Shown here: one piece after another, positions 29,262 through 39,045 of the stretch
Numbering within the stretch: position 1 is the first letter of the stretch
How the letters are laid out: every line of letters starts with the position of its first letter
Origin: Halomonas nitroreducens
GTDB lineage: Bacteria; Pseudomonadota; Gammaproteobacteria; Pseudomonadales; Halomonadaceae
Assembly (NCBI RefSeq): GCF_003966155.1
Contig: NZ_RXNS01000003.1
Span: 186,001 to 250,000, forward strand
Length of the DNA: 64,000 nucleotides
Direction: 5' to 3'
Notes under the pieces: generated by a model
Databases searched by the model: none
Seen by the model: the letters and a program-made list of their open reading frames with translations, nothing else
What the model was told of the DNA's origin: nothing
Translations under genes and position numbers: made by a program

Positions 29262-30339
29262 AAGCTGTCTCCATGCATCCGGCCACCAGGCGCTCGACGG
29301 CATCGAGGTGCGCACAGCGTCGTGCCTGCGCCGCCATGGTGGCAAGGGCTTCGGGGTCGAGCAGCGGCGTCAGGCGATCGGCCAGCGCCGCTGCGGTCAT
29401 CTCGTTCTGCGGTATCAGGTCGGCGGCGCCCTCCCCCACCAGGGCCGCGGCGTTGGCGGTCTGGTGGTCGTCCACCGCATGCGGGAAGGGGACGAAGAGC
29501 GCCGGCTTGGCCGCCGCCGCCAGCTCGGCCACGGTCAACGCTCCGGCTCGGCAGACCACCAGGTCGGCCCAGTCGTAGGCCGCCGCCATGTCGTCGATAA
29601 AGGCGGTGACATCCGCTGCGACGCCTTGCTGCGCGTAGGCCTCACGGGTCGCCGCGTCCTTGTCGCGGCCGGCCTGGTGGCGCACCTCGGGACGGCTCGC
29701 TGCCGGCAGTCGCGCCAGGGCCTCGGGCAGGCGCTGGTTGAGGGCCAGGGCCCCGAGGGAGCCCCCCACCACCAGCAGGCGCAGGGGGCGCTCGCGCATG
29801 GCGGCGGCCGGCCGCGGTGACTCGCCCAGGGCGGCGATGTCGCCGCGCACCGGGTTGCCGACCACCTCGGCCCGGCCCGGGAAGGCCTGGGGAAACGCCG
29901 CATAGACGCGACGCGCCAGGCGGGCCAGGGCGCGGTTGGTGAGGCCGGCCACGGCGTTCTGCTCGTGGATCACCAGCGGGCGTCGCTTGAGCCAGGCGGC
30001 CAGGCCACCCGGGCCGCTGGCGAAGCCGCCCAGCCCCACCACCAGCTGCGGATCGACGTCACGGATCACCCGAGCGGCCTGCGCCACGGCGCGGGCCAGC
30101 CGCCAGGGCGCCAGCAACCAGCCGGCCAGGCCGTTGCCGCGCAGGCCGCTCACCGCGATATGGTGCAGGGGGATGCCGGCGGCCGGCACCAGGCGATTCT
30201 CGATGCCCTGGGGGCTGCCCAGCCACTCGACCTCGACCCCGGCGGCTGTCAGCCCACGGGCCAGGGACAGGGCGGGGATGACGTGGCCGCCGGTGCCACC
30301 GGCCATGATCAGGGCGCGGCGGCCCTTGCATCGACTCAT
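29254..30339 (-). CDS. murG: Lipid II synthase MurG
   Basis: MurG transfers GlcNAc from UDP-GlcNAc to lipid I on the inner face of the membrane. The GT28 glycosyltransferase shows [50 protein letters not shown] and, in the donor domain, [16 protein letters not shown] and [14 protein letters not shown]. Length is 361 residues. The ATG overlaps the ftsW stop (ATGA) and has AAGGA eight bases upstream. An upstream open extension runs through ftsW in another frame and is not coding. Confidence 0.97.
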   Translation of the reverse strand: MSRCKGRRALIMAGGTGGHVIPALSLARGLTAAGVEVEWLGSPQGIENRLVPAAGIPLHHIAVSGLRGNGLAGWLLAPWRLARAVAQAARVIRDVDPQLVVGLGGFASGPGGLAAWLKRRPLVIHEQNAVAGLTNRALARLARRVYAAFPQAFPGRAEVVGNPVRGDIAALGESPRPAAAMRERPLRLLVVGGSLGALALNQRLPEALARLPAASRPEVRHQAGRDKDAATREAYAQQGVAADVTAFIDDMAAAYDWADLVVCRAGALTVAELAAAAKPALFVPFPHAVDDHQTANAAALVGEGAADLIPQNEMTAAALADRLTPLLDPEALATMAAQARRCAHLDAVERLVAGCMETAFE

Positions 30340-31544
30340 GATCCGCTTCCTTGTGTCTTGCCTGACGGGGCCGCCCGGGGGGCCGTGGGCCGGGCACGAC
30401 GCACCGCCTGGCGGGTCTCGATATCGGCCCGCAGCAGGATCGCCATCATCACGCAGCTGATCACCAGGCTCGAGCCGCCATAGCTGAGCAGCGGCAGCGT
30501 CAGCCCCTTGGTGGGCAGCATGCCGGTGCTGACGGCGATGTTGATGAAGGCCTGGGCGCCGATCACCAGGGCGATACCGTAGCTGACATAGGCGGCAAAC
30601 GGCAGCTTGGCCAGCTCGGCGCGCCGCCCCACTGCCATGGCCCGCCAGACCAGCAGGGCGAACAGCCCCACCACGGCGACGGCGCCAACCAGGCCCAGCT
30701 CCTCGGCCAGCACGGCGAAGACGAAGTCGGTATGGGCCTCGGGCAGGTAGAACAGCTTTTGCACGCTGTTGCCGAGCCCCATGCCCAGCCAGTGCCCCCG
30801 GCCGAAGGCGATCAGGGCCTGGGTTAGCTGGTAGCCGCTGGCGAACTGATCGGCCCAGGGGTCGGCGAAGCTGGTCAGGCGCGCCATGCGATAGGGCTCG
30901 GCGATGGCGGCGACCGTGCCAAGGGCCGCCACCAGCAGCATCAGCAACAGAAAGCGCCCCCAGGGCGCCCCCGCCATCAGCAGCATGCCCATCACGCAGC
31001 CGGTCATCACCACCACCGCCCCGTAGTCGGGCTCCAGGATCAACAGCCCGCCCATGACCGCCATCACTGCCAGCGGCCGGAGGAAGGCGCCCCACTCCCG
31101 GCGCACCTGGGGCAGGAAGCGCTCGAGGTAGCCGGCCAGGTAAGTGATCAGGCATAGCTTGGCGACTTCCGAGGCCTGCAGGTTGAAGGGCACGCCGGGC
31201 AGCGACAGCCAGCGCCGGCTGCCGTTGACCTCGCGGCCAACCACCAGCACCAGAGCCAGCAGCACCATGCCCACCAGCAACAGAAAGGGCCCGTTGGCCT
31301 TCCACCAGCCCAGGGGCACCCGCAACGCCAGGGCCGCCAGGGCCAACGATACCAGCAGGAAGGTGCCGTGGCGCAGGCTGAAGTACCAGGCATTGCCGGT
31401 GAGGCTGGAGGCGACCTCGGTGGAGGCCGAGGTGACCATCACCCAGCCGATCAGCAACAGCGCCAGCGCCGCGAGCAGCAGCCAGCCATCGAAGGGCTGT
31501 TCGGCGGTGGACAGGCGCTGCCTCAGGCGCGACAGCCGGCTCAT
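30336..31544 (-). CDS. ftsW: Septal peptidoglycan glycosyltransferase FtsW
   Basis: FtsW is the SEDS-family polymerase that works with FtsI to build the septal wall from lipid II. The 402-residue protein has about ten membrane helices. Family motifs include GYLERFLPQVRREWGAF, ILEPDYGAVVVM, GNSVQKLFYLPEAHTDFVFA and the C-terminal GMLPTKGLTLPLLSYGGSS. The start overlaps the murD stop (ATGA). Confidence 0.96.
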   Translation of the reverse strand: MSRLSRLRQRLSTAEQPFDGWLLLAALALLLIGWVMVTSASTEVASSLTGNAWYFSLRHGTFLLVSLALAALALRVPLGWWKANGPFLLLVGMVLLALVLVVGREVNGSRRWLSLPGVPFNLQASEVAKLCLITYLAGYLERFLPQVRREWGAFLRPLAVMAVMGGLLILEPDYGAVVVMTGCVMGMLLMAGAPWGRFLLLMLLVAALGTVAAIAEPYRMARLTSFADPWADQFASGYQLTQALIAFGRGHWLGMGLGNSVQKLFYLPEAHTDFVFAVLAEELGLVGAVAVVGLFALLVWRAMAVGRRAELAKLPFAAYVSYGIALVIGAQAFINIAVSTGMLPTKGLTLPLLSYGGSSLVISCVMMAILLRADIETRQAVRRARPTAPRAAPSGKTQGSGS

Positions 31545-32929
31545 GATGCCCTCTCCCCACGGCGCCGCTCGACGGCCTGGCGGAATGCCTCGCCCCGCGC
31601 CTGATAGTCGCGGAACTGGTCGAGGCTGGCACAGGCCGGCGACAGCAGCACGCAGTCCCCCGGCTCGGCGATCTCCGCGGCCCGGGCCATGGCCGCCGCC
31701 AGGTCCGTTACCCGCCGCAGCGGCACGGCATCGCCCAGCGCGGTCGCCAGGCGCTCGGCATCCCGGCCGAAGAGGATCGCCTCGCGACCATGGCGGGCCA
31801 GCGGCGCGGCCAGGGGGGTGAAATCGGCCCCCTTGCCGACCCCGCCGGCCAGCAGGATCAGGCGCCCCGCCAGGGTCGAGCCCAGGCCGGCGATGGCAGC
31901 GAGGGTGGCCCCCACGTTGGTGCCCTTGGAGTCGTTGATCCAGCGCACACCGCCGATCTCGGCCACCAGCTCGCCGCGATGGGGCAGGCCCGGGAAGCGT
32001 TCCAGCACCCGGCGCATGGCCGGCAGCGGAAGCCCCAGGTGATGCCCCATGGCCAGGGCCGCCAGGGCATTGGCCTGGTTGTGCCGCCCGGGCAGGCGCA
32101 CCGCCTCGGCGGGCATCAGCGGTGAGGCGCCATGCAGCAGCCAGGGCCGGGGGCCCAAGCCCTCATCATGCTCGCCGATGCCCCATTCCCCCGCCTCGGG
32201 CGGACGCGTGGAGAAGCGGTCCAGCGCCGGCAACGGCGCGGCCGGCCAAGTGGCGGGATCCTCGGCGTTGACCACCCCATGGCGCGCCCCGCGAAAGATC
32301 CCCAGCTTGGCGGCGCGGTAGCCGGCCAGGTCGCCGTGGCGGTCGAGGTGGTCCTCGGAGAGGTTGAGGAAGGCGGCGGTCTCGGCACCGAGACAAGGCG
32401 TGGTCTCGAGCTGGAAGCTCGACAGCTCGAGGACGAAGAGTTCGCTGTCGGGCCGCTCGGCAAGCAGGTCCAGGGCCGGCGTGCCCAGGTTGCCGCCCAC
32501 CGCCACGCGCACCCCCGCCTCGGCCGCCATCTCGCCGAGCAGGGTGGTCACCGTGGACTTGGCGTTGGCCCCGGTAATGGCGGCGATGGGAGCCCGGCAG
32601 GCCCGCACGAAGAGCGCCATCTCGCCCACCACCAGGGGCTCGCCCTGCATCCCGCGGCGGCCGGCCAGGGCGTCAAGGCCCGGCGCACGGGGATCGACCC
32701 CCGGGCTCACCACCACCTCCCGCGCCGCGTCCATGTCGAGCTCGGTAAGCGGCCCGCAATGCACCTCGACCCCCGGATGAGCGGCGCGGAAGGCCTCGAG
32801 GCCGGGCGGCTCGGCCCGGGTGTCGGCGACCATGAAGGGGCGCCGACAGCGCTGCAGGTGACGACAGATGGCCCGGCCGGACACGCCGAGCCCGACCACC
32901 AGCGTCATTCCCTTGGGCACCTTGACCAT
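31541..32929 (-). CDS. murD: UDP-N-acetylmuramoylalanine--D-glutamate ligase
   Basis: MurD adds D-glutamate to UDP-MurNAc-L-Ala. The N-terminal Rossmann motif LVVGLGVSGRAICRHL, the ATP loop ITGANAKSTVTTL, NLSEDHLDRHGDLAGY and WINDSKGTNVGAT are present. The loop has NAKS rather than the NGKS of E. coli, as in Pseudomonas. The start ATG has GAGGAG at six bases, giving 462 residues; open sequence further upstream overlaps mraY and is not part of the gene. Confidence 0.97.
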   Translation of the reverse strand: MVKVPKGMTLVVGLGVSGRAICRHLQRCRRPFMVADTRAEPPGLEAFRAAHPGVEVHCGPLTELDMDAAREVVVSPGVDPRAPGLDALAGRRGMQGEPLVVGEMALFVRACRAPIAAITGANAKSTVTTLLGEMAAEAGVRVAVGGNLGTPALDLLAERPDSELFVLELSSFQLETTPCLGAETAAFLNLSEDHLDRHGDLAGYRAAKLGIFRGARHGVVNAEDPATWPAAPLPALDRFSTRPPEAGEWGIGEHDEGLGPRPWLLHGASPLMPAEAVRLPGRHNQANALAALAMGHHLGLPLPAMRRVLERFPGLPHRGELVAEIGGVRWINDSKGTNVGATLAAIAGLGSTLAGRLILLAGGVGKGADFTPLAAPLARHGREAILFGRDAERLATALGDAVPLRRVTDLAAAMARAAEIAEPGDCVLLSPACASLDQFRDYQARGEAFRQAVERRRGERAS

Positions 32930-32976
32930 CAGCGGCTCCTCGCGTGGACGGCGAATGTCGGGCTCCTGGGGGAGCG

Positions 32977-34059
32977 TCAACGGATCTTGAGAGTGGCGAG
33001 TCCCAGCAGCACCAGTACCACGGTGATGATCCAGAAGCGCACGATGACCCGCGGTTCCGGCCAGCCCTTGAGCTCGTAGTGGTGATGCAGCGGGGCCATG
33101 CGGAAGATGCGACGCCCGGTAAGCTTGTAGGAGCCCACCTGCAGGATCACCGAGACGGTCTCCATGACGAAGATGCCGCCCATGATGAACAGCACGATCT
33201 CCTGGCGCACGATCACCGCCACCACCCCGAGGGCGGCCCCCAGCGCCAGGGCCCCCACGTCGCCCATGAAGACCTGGGCCGGATAGGTGTTGAACCACAG
33301 GAAGCCGAGCCCGGCCCCGGCGATCGTCGCACAGAACACGGCCAGTTCGCCGGCGCCCGGGATCATCGGGATCTGCAGGTACTCGGCAAACACCACGTTG
33401 CCGCTGGCGTAGGCGAACACCGCCAGGCCCATGGCCACCAGCACGGTGGGCATGATGGCCAGGCCATCGAGACCGTCGGTGAGGTTCACGGCGTTGGAGC
33501 TGCCGACGATCACCAGGTAAGTGAGCACGATGTAGAACACCCCCAGCGGCAGCACGAACTCCTTGAACAGCGGCACGATCAGGCTGGTCTCCACCGGCGA
33601 CGCCGCGGTGGCATAGAGGATGCCGGCGGCCGCCAGGCCGATCACTGACTGCCAGAAGTACTTCCAGCGGGCGGGCAGCCCCCGGGGATTCTTCTCCACC
33701 ACCTTGCGATAGTCGTCGACCCAGCCGATGGCACCGAAGCCCAGGGTCACGGCCAGCACCACCCAGACGTAGTGGTTGGTCAGGTCCCCCCACAGCAGGG
33801 TGCTGACGGCGATGGCCATCAGGATCATGGCCCCGCCCATGGTCGGGGTCCCCGCCTTGGAGAGGTGCGACTGGGGACCATCGTCGCGCACGGCCTGGCC
33901 AATCTGGCGTTCCACCAGCCGGCGGATGACCACCGGTCCCAGCCACAGGCACAGCACCAGGGCGGTCAGGGTCCCCAGGATCATGCGCAGGGTCAGATAA
34001 TTGAAGACGTTGAAGGCGCTCTGGAATTGCGCCAGCAGTTCAGCCAGAAAAAGCAGCAT
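32977..34059 (-). CDS. mraY: Phospho-N-acetylmuramoyl-pentapeptide-transferase
   Basis: MraY makes lipid I by moving phospho-MurNAc-pentapeptide from UMP to undecaprenyl phosphate. It is a ten-helix inner-membrane enzyme of 360 residues. The catalytic aspartate motifs [15 protein letters not shown] and [10 protein letters not shown] and the histidine motif [12 protein letters not shown] are intact. It lies nine bases after murF. Confidence 0.98.
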   Translation of the reverse strand: MLLFLAELLAQFQSAFNVFNYLTLRMILGTLTALVLCLWLGPVVIRRLVERQIGQAVRDDGPQSHLSKAGTPTMGGAMILMAIAVSTLLWGDLTNHYVWVVLAVTLGFGAIGWVDDYRKVVEKNPRGLPARWKYFWQSVIGLAAAGILYATAASPVETSLIVPLFKEFVLPLGVFYIVLTYLVIVGSSNAVNLTDGLDGLAIMPTVLVAMGLAVFAYASGNVVFAEYLQIPMIPGAGELAVFCATIAGAGLGFLWFNTYPAQVFMGDVGALALGAALGVVAVIVRQEIVLFIMGGIFVMETVSVILQVGSYKLTGRRIFRMAPLHHHYELKGWPEPRVIVRFWIITVVLVLLGLATLKIR

Positions 34060-34068
34060 TGTAGTGCG

Positions 34069-35436
34069 TTACCTTGATGCATCCGAGCGCAGTGCGGCCA
34101 CCACGGTTTCCATGCCGACACTGCGCGACCCCTTGACCAGCACGCTGGCCCCCGGCGGCAGATGGTGGAGGACGTGGCGCGTCAGCGCCTCCCGATCGTC
34201 GAAATGGCACCCCGCGTCGCCGAAGGCGTGGCTGGCAGGCCGCGCCGCCTCGCCGAGGGTGCCGAGGAAGTCGATTCCCTGTTCTCTTGCGTAACGCCCG
34301 ACCTCGGCATGCAGCCGGTCAGAGGCTTCGCCCAGCTCTCCCATGGCTCCCAGCAGGCACCAGCGCGGCCCCGGCAGGGTGACCAGCAGGTCGAGGGCGG
34401 CCTTTACCGCCCCGGGGTTGGCGTTGTAGGTGTCGTCAAGCAGGCGCGACGCCCGGATTCCCGCCACGGCGCTGAGCCGCCCCGGCATCGGGGCCACGGC
34501 CGCGAGCCCGGCCAGGACATCCGCCTCGTCCAGTCCCATGGCCAGCGCCGCGCCGGCAGCGGCCAGGGCGTTGGCCACGTTGTGGCGCCCCAGCAGGGCC
34601 AGCTGGACCCGGCCGAGTTCGCGGCCGTCCAAGGACAGCGTGAAAGCATAGCGCCCGAGGGCATCGCAGGCCAGTGTCTCGGCGCGCAGACGCGCCTCCC
34701 GGGCGAAGCCGAAGTCCAGCACCTCCCGGGGCGCGGCGAGACTCGCCCAGGTGGCAAAGTAGCGGTCGTCCCGGTTGAGCACTGCCACCCCGTCGCCAGG
34801 CAGCGACAGCAGGATCTCGCCCTTGGCCTGCGCGATCTGCCCCGGCCCGCCGAACTCGCCGACATGGGCCCCGGTGACGTTGGTGATCACTGCCACACGG
34901 GGCTCGGCGAGGCCGGTCGTCCAGGCGATCTCGCCGAGGTGGTTGGCGCCGAGCTCGACCACCGCCTGGCGATGGCGTAACGACAGCTCGAGCAGCGTCA
35001 GGGGTGCGCCGATGTCATTGTTCAGGTTGCCGCGGGTGGCCAGGGTCTCGCCGCGGCGGGCGAGCAGCGTGGCCAGCATCTGCTTGACCGTGGTCTTGCC
35101 GCTGTTACCGGTGACGGCCACCAGGGGACCGCCCCAGGCACGGCGCCGCGCACGCCCCAGCAGGCCCAGTGCCAGCCGCGTGTCGGCCACCTCGAGCTGC
35201 GGCAGGGTGTCGTCGACGCGCCGCTCGACCAGCGCCGCCACGGCGCCGGCTTCGCGGGCCTGGGCGAGGAAGTCATGGGCGTCGAAACGCGCGCCGCGCA
35301 GGGCCACGAACAGTGCCCCCGGGACCAGGCGGCGGGTATCGGTGACGATCTCGCTCACCGGGGCATCCTCCGCGGGCGGTGCCAGGCCGAGCGCCCGCGC
35401 CACCTCGCCCAGCGAGTCCAGGCCGACGCCGCTCAT
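34069..35436 (-). CDS. murF: UDP-MurNAc-tripeptide--D-Ala-D-Ala ligase
   Basis: MurF adds the D-Ala-D-Ala dipeptide made by Ddl, finishing the cytoplasmic pentapeptide. The ATP loop is VTGNSGKTTVKQML; LNNDIGAPLTLLEL, VVELGANHLGEIAW, LLDDTYNANPGAVKAAL and VLVKGSRSVGMETVV are family motifs. Length is 455 residues. The start overlaps the murE stop (ATGA). Confidence 0.97.
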   Translation of the reverse strand: MSGVGLDSLGEVARALGLAPPAEDAPVSEIVTDTRRLVPGALFVALRGARFDAHDFLAQAREAGAVAALVERRVDDTLPQLEVADTRLALGLLGRARRRAWGGPLVAVTGNSGKTTVKQMLATLLARRGETLATRGNLNNDIGAPLTLLELSLRHRQAVVELGANHLGEIAWTTGLAEPRVAVITNVTGAHVGEFGGPGQIAQAKGEILLSLPGDGVAVLNRDDRYFATWASLAAPREVLDFGFAREARLRAETLACDALGRYAFTLSLDGRELGRVQLALLGRHNVANALAAAGAALAMGLDEADVLAGLAAVAPMPGRLSAVAGIRASRLLDDTYNANPGAVKAALDLLVTLPGPRWCLLGAMGELGEASDRLHAEVGRYAREQGIDFLGTLGEAARPASHAFGDAGCHFDDREALTRHVLHHLPPGASVLVKGSRSVGMETVVAALRSDASR

Positions 35437-36950
35437 GGGGTCCCCTTCGCCGCACGGGTCGCCAGGGCGGCCTCGGCCTCGGCGAGGTCCGAGAAGGCAT
35501 GGCGCACGCCGGCGATCTCCTGATAGGTCTCGTGCCCCTTGCCGGCGATCAGGATGACGTCCTCGTCGGCGGCCTCGCGAATCGTCTCGCGGATCGCCGC
35601 CGCGCGCCCGTCGCGCGTCCAGGCGGCATGGCGCGCCTCGGCCGAGAGGCCGTCGAGGATCTGTTCGCGAATCGCCGCCGGCGACTCACCGCGGGGATTG
35701 TCGTCGGTGACCACCAGGCGGTCGGCATGGCGCTCGGCGGCGGCGGCCATCAGCGGCCGCTTGCCGCTGTCGCGATCCCCGCCACAGCCGAACAGGCACC
35801 ATAGGCGCCCGCTGCCGGGCAGGTGGGCGCGCAGCGCCGCCAGGGCGTTCTCCAGGGCGTCGGGCGAATGGGCATAATCGATGACCACCACGGGCCCCGC
35901 CTCGGTGGGTACGGCCTGCATGCGGCCGGGTACCGGGCCCAGCTCGGCGGCGGCGGCGAAGAGCGCCTCGAGGTCGGCACCGAGACCATAGAGGGTGGCC
36001 ATGGCCAGCAGGACATTGGTGAGGTTGAAGCGCCCCATCAGCGGCAGCTCGAGCACCCGCTCGCCATCGGGGGTGGCCACGATGGCCCGCTGCCCGCCGG
36101 GGTAGGGATCGGTATCCACCACTCGCAGGGTGACGGCCTCGTCCTCGCCCACCGCCAGGACGCGCACGCCCCCGGACAGGCCGGCCAGCATCAGCCGTGC
36201 CAGGGGATCGTCGGCGTTGACCACCGCCAGCTCCAGCTCCGGGCGGCGGAAGAGCCGCGCCTTGGCCGCGGCGTAGGCGGTCATGCTGCCGTGATAGTCG
36301 AGATGGTCGCGGGTCAGGTTGGTGAAGACCGCGGCCTGCAGACGGCAGCCGTCGAGGCGCCCCTGCTCCAGCGCATGGGACGACACCTCCATGGCTACCC
36401 GCGTGACGCCCTCGCCGGCCAGCTCGCCGAGGGCGGCCTGCAGCGCCAGGGGACCCGGCGTGGTCAGCGCCCCCTGGTGCAGCGCCCCCGGGCGACCGTG
36501 GCCGAGGGTGCCGACCATGCCGGCATCGCGGCCCAGGGCCCGGCTAAGGGCGGCGATATAGTGAGTCACCGAACTCTTGCCGTTGGTGCCGGTGACGCCG
36601 ATCAGCTCCAGGGCCTCGGGGACGGCGAAGAGGGCCCCGCCAAGCTCGCCGAGTCGCTGGCGCAGGTGCGGCAGCCACAGCACCCGGGGATCGCCGGCCG
36701 CCGCGCCGCGGGCGGCACCGTCGTCATGGGCCAGCACCAGGGCGGCCCCCGCCGCCAGGGCGGCGGGCACGAAGTCACGGCCGTCGGCCGTCACCCCCGG
36801 TACTGCCAGGAAGACATCGCCCGGGGCCAGTGCCCGGCTATCCAGGCACAGCGACAGCCGCGCAGGCAGCTCGAGGTCGGCCAGCACCGCCCGGTGGTCC
36901 GGCCAGAACCGGGCCAGCTCGGCGATCAGGCGGGAGGCAGTCAGATCCAT
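35433..36950 (-). CDS. murE: UDP-MurNAc-Ala-Glu--2,6-diaminopimelate ligase
   Basis: MurE adds the third residue of the peptide stem. The ATP loop is GVTGTNGKSSVTHYI, with MEVSSHALEQGRLDG and FTNLTRDHLDYHGSM. The substrate motif DNPR (TDDNPRGESP) indicates meso-diaminopimelate rather than lysine, as expected for a Gram-negative. Length is 505 residues. It lies 33 bases after ftsI and is coupled to murF. Confidence 0.97.
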   Translation of the reverse strand: MDLTASRLIAELARFWPDHRAVLADLELPARLSLCLDSRALAPGDVFLAVPGVTADGRDFVPAALAAGAALVLAHDDGAARGAAAGDPRVLWLPHLRQRLGELGGALFAVPEALELIGVTGTNGKSSVTHYIAALSRALGRDAGMVGTLGHGRPGALHQGALTTPGPLALQAALGELAGEGVTRVAMEVSSHALEQGRLDGCRLQAAVFTNLTRDHLDYHGSMTAYAAAKARLFRRPELELAVVNADDPLARLMLAGLSGGVRVLAVGEDEAVTLRVVDTDPYPGGQRAIVATPDGERVLELPLMGRFNLTNVLLAMATLYGLGADLEALFAAAAELGPVPGRMQAVPTEAGPVVVIDYAHSPDALENALAALRAHLPGSGRLWCLFGCGGDRDSGKRPLMAAAAERHADRLVVTDDNPRGESPAAIREQILDGLSAEARHAAWTRDGRAAAIRETIREAADEDVILIAGKGHETYQEIAGVRHAFSDLAEAEAALATRAAKGTP

Positions 36951-36983
36951 GGGCGTCTCTCGTCACGGGAAGAAAGGAAGGAA

Positions 36984-38720
36984 TCAGGTGGCATCGTCGA
37001 CCGGCTCCCGGTCACCGGCCACCCGGTCGGGCGGCACATCGAGGATCCGCAGGGCGTTGCCGGCCACCCGGGAGAACACCGGGGCCGCGATCGCGCCGCC
37101 GTAGTAGGCGTCGCCGCGGGGGTGGTCGATCATCACCACGGCGATCAGGCGGGGATCGGAGACCGGGGCGATGCCGACGAACAGCGAACGGTAGGCGTCC
37201 TCCTGATAGCCGCTGCCGCCGGTCTTGCGCACCGTCCCGGTCTTGCCCGCCACGCTGTAGCCGGGCACCAGGCCCCGCCGGGCGCCGGTGCCGGGAGCCA
37301 CCACCTCATCCATCATGCCGAGCACGCGGTCGGCGACGTCGGGCCGGATCACTGGCTCGCCGCGGGGCGGCTGGGCCAGGCGCAGCAGGGAGGGCGGCAG
37401 CCGCTCGCCGTGGTTGGCGATCGCCGTGTAGGCACTGGCCAGCTGCAGGGCCGAGACCGACAGGCCATAGCCGTAGGAGAGCGCCGCCCACTGGCTGCTG
37501 GACCAGCGCACCGGCGCCGGCAGGCTGCCGGTGGCCTCCCCCGGGAAACCGGTCCCGGGGGCCTGGTCGAAGCCCAGCGCCCGGTAGCGCTCCGGGACCA
37601 CCGGGTCGTCGAGCTGCAGGGTCAGCTTGGCCATGCCGATGTTGGACGACTTGCGCAGGATCCCGGCCAGGCTCAGCTCGCCATTGTTGGAGACGTCCTT
37701 GATGGTGAAGCGGTCGATACGCATCCAGCCCGGCGAGGTGTCGACCACGGTGTCGGGCGGAAACTGGCCGGTCTCCAGCAGGGCCGACATCGCCAGGGGC
37801 TTCATCACCGACCCGGGCTCGAAGACATCGACGATGGCCCGGTTGCGCAGGCCCTGGGGGTCGATGCCGGCACGGTTGTTGGGGTTGTAGGATGGCTGGT
37901 TGGCCATGGCCAGCACCTCGCCGGTCTTGGCATCCATCATCACCAGCACGCCGCCGTCGGCGTCGTTCTCGTCCACTGCCGCCTTGAGCTCGCGGTAGGC
38001 CATGTACTGGAGCCGCTGGTCGATGGCGAGCGTCAGGTCACCGCCGGGCTCGGCCTCGCGGAGCACTTCGAGGTCGCGGACCAGCCGGCCCCGGCGGTCC
38101 TTGACCACGCGTCGCCGGCCGGGCACACCGGCCAGGTAGGGCTGATAGGCCAGCTCGAGGCCCTCCTGGCCCTGGTCATCGACGTTGGTCACGCCGATCA
38201 GCTGGGCGATCACCTCGCCGGTCGGATAGTAGCGCTTGTATTCCTCGCGCTTGTGGACACCGGGCACGCGCAGGTCGAGCACGCGCTGGGCGGCCTCGGG
38301 CGTCATGCGCCGCCGCAGGTACATGAACTCGCGATCCCGATAGCGCTCGATGCGTGCGTTGAGGGCGTCCAGGTCCTGCCCCAGGGCGCGAGCCAGCTGC
38401 AGGCGCTGAATGCCGTCCTCGGGCAGGTCCTGGGGGTTGGCCCAGAGGGTTACCACCGGCGTGGAGATGGCCAGGGGATCGCCATGGCGGTCGGTGATCA
38501 TGCCCCGGTGGGCCGGGATCGCGTCGACGCGCAGGGTCCGGGCATCGCCCTGGCCCTGCAGGAAGGAACGGTCGAAGACATGCAGGTCGACGATGCGCCC
38601 GGCCAGCAGGGCCAGGCCGACCAGCACCAGGGTCATCATCACCCGGTAGCGGGCCTTGCCCATGGGCGCCATGGGCGGCGGCTTGCGCGGTGACACGGCC
38701 GGGCGCGGGGACTGGCTCAT
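36984..38720 (-). CDS. ftsI: Septal peptidoglycan transpeptidase FtsI (PBP3)
   Basis: FtsI cross-links septal peptidoglycan with FtsW. The 578-residue protein has a cytoplasmic Pro-rich start, one membrane helix (about residues 28-46), a pedestal domain, and the transpeptidase domain. Active-site motifs are Ser304-x-x-Lys307 (EPGSVMKPLA), Ser358-Ser-Asn360 (RKSSNIGMA) and Lys493-Thr-Gly-Thr496 (AGKTGTVRKT). The ATG overlaps the ftsL stop (ATGA). An open extension upstream overlaps ftsL and is rejected. Confidence 0.97.
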   Translation of the reverse strand: MSQSPRPAVSPRKPPPMAPMGKARYRVMMTLVLVGLALLAGRIVDLHVFDRSFLQGQGDARTLRVDAIPAHRGMITDRHGDPLAISTPVVTLWANPQDLPEDGIQRLQLARALGQDLDALNARIERYRDREFMYLRRRMTPEAAQRVLDLRVPGVHKREEYKRYYPTGEVIAQLIGVTNVDDQGQEGLELAYQPYLAGVPGRRRVVKDRRGRLVRDLEVLREAEPGGDLTLAIDQRLQYMAYRELKAAVDENDADGGVLVMMDAKTGEVLAMANQPSYNPNNRAGIDPQGLRNRAIVDVFEPGSVMKPLAMSALLETGQFPPDTVVDTSPGWMRIDRFTIKDVSNNGELSLAGILRKSSNIGMAKLTLQLDDPVVPERYRALGFDQAPGTGFPGEATGSLPAPVRWSSSQWAALSYGYGLSVSALQLASAYTAIANHGERLPPSLLRLAQPPRGEPVIRPDVADRVLGMMDEVVAPGTGARRGLVPGYSVAGKTGTVRKTGGSGYQEDAYRSLFVGIAPVSDPRLIAVVMIDHPRGDAYYGGAIAAPVFSRVAGNALRILDVPPDRVAGDREPVDDAT

Positions 38721-39037
38721 GGCCGGATCACCTCCACTTCGTCGATCTCCGGCAGGCGCATCTCCAGGCGCTGGGTGGCCAGGCGCTCGATGCGCGCCGG
38801 GGACGACCAGGCACCCTCCTCGAGCAACAGCTGCCCCCATTCGGTCTGCAGCTGCTGGTGCTCGCGTTCGAGGTGCTGGAGGCGTGCGTACTGGTCGCGG
38901 GTCAGGTGGCTGGTGGCAATCACCGTCAGCGCCGAGCCCAGGCACGCAAGCAGCAGCACGCCGTTGCCGATCAGCGCCAGGCTGGGACGCAGGCGCAGCG
39001 GCCAGGCGAAGGCGGAGGCGTGTCGTCCCTGAGCCAT
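38717..39037 (-). CDS. ftsL: Cell division protein FtsL
   Basis: FtsL is a small bitopic divisome protein that pairs with FtsB through a coiled coil and activates FtsWI. The 106-residue product has a basic start, one helix (LIGNGVLLLACLGSALTVIA, about residues 22-41), then a heptad-like Leu/Gln/Glu segment (ARLQHLEREHQQLQTEWGQL). It begins after rsmH and is coupled to ftsI. It is identified by position and architecture more than by sequence. Confidence 0.9.
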   Translation of the reverse strand: MAQGRHASAFAWPLRLRPSLALIGNGVLLLACLGSALTVIATSHLTRDQYARLQHLEREHQQLQTEWGQLLLEEGAWSSPARIERLATQRLEMRLPEIDEVEVIRP

Positions 39038-39045
39038 GGCGAGCC

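Noticed and set aside
30340-31632. N-terminal extension of murG over ftsW
   Set aside because: The extension is out of frame with ftsW and unlike MurG; the ATG coupled to the ftsW stop has a good ribosome site.
35823-38693. About 950-codon open frame opposite murE and ftsI
   Set aside because: Shadow of real genes caused by high GC; the opposite strand carries full catalytic motifs.
38721-38945. N-terminal extension of ftsI over ftsL
   Set aside because: It overlaps ftsL in another frame, and FtsI begins normally at the ATG overlapping the ftsL stop.
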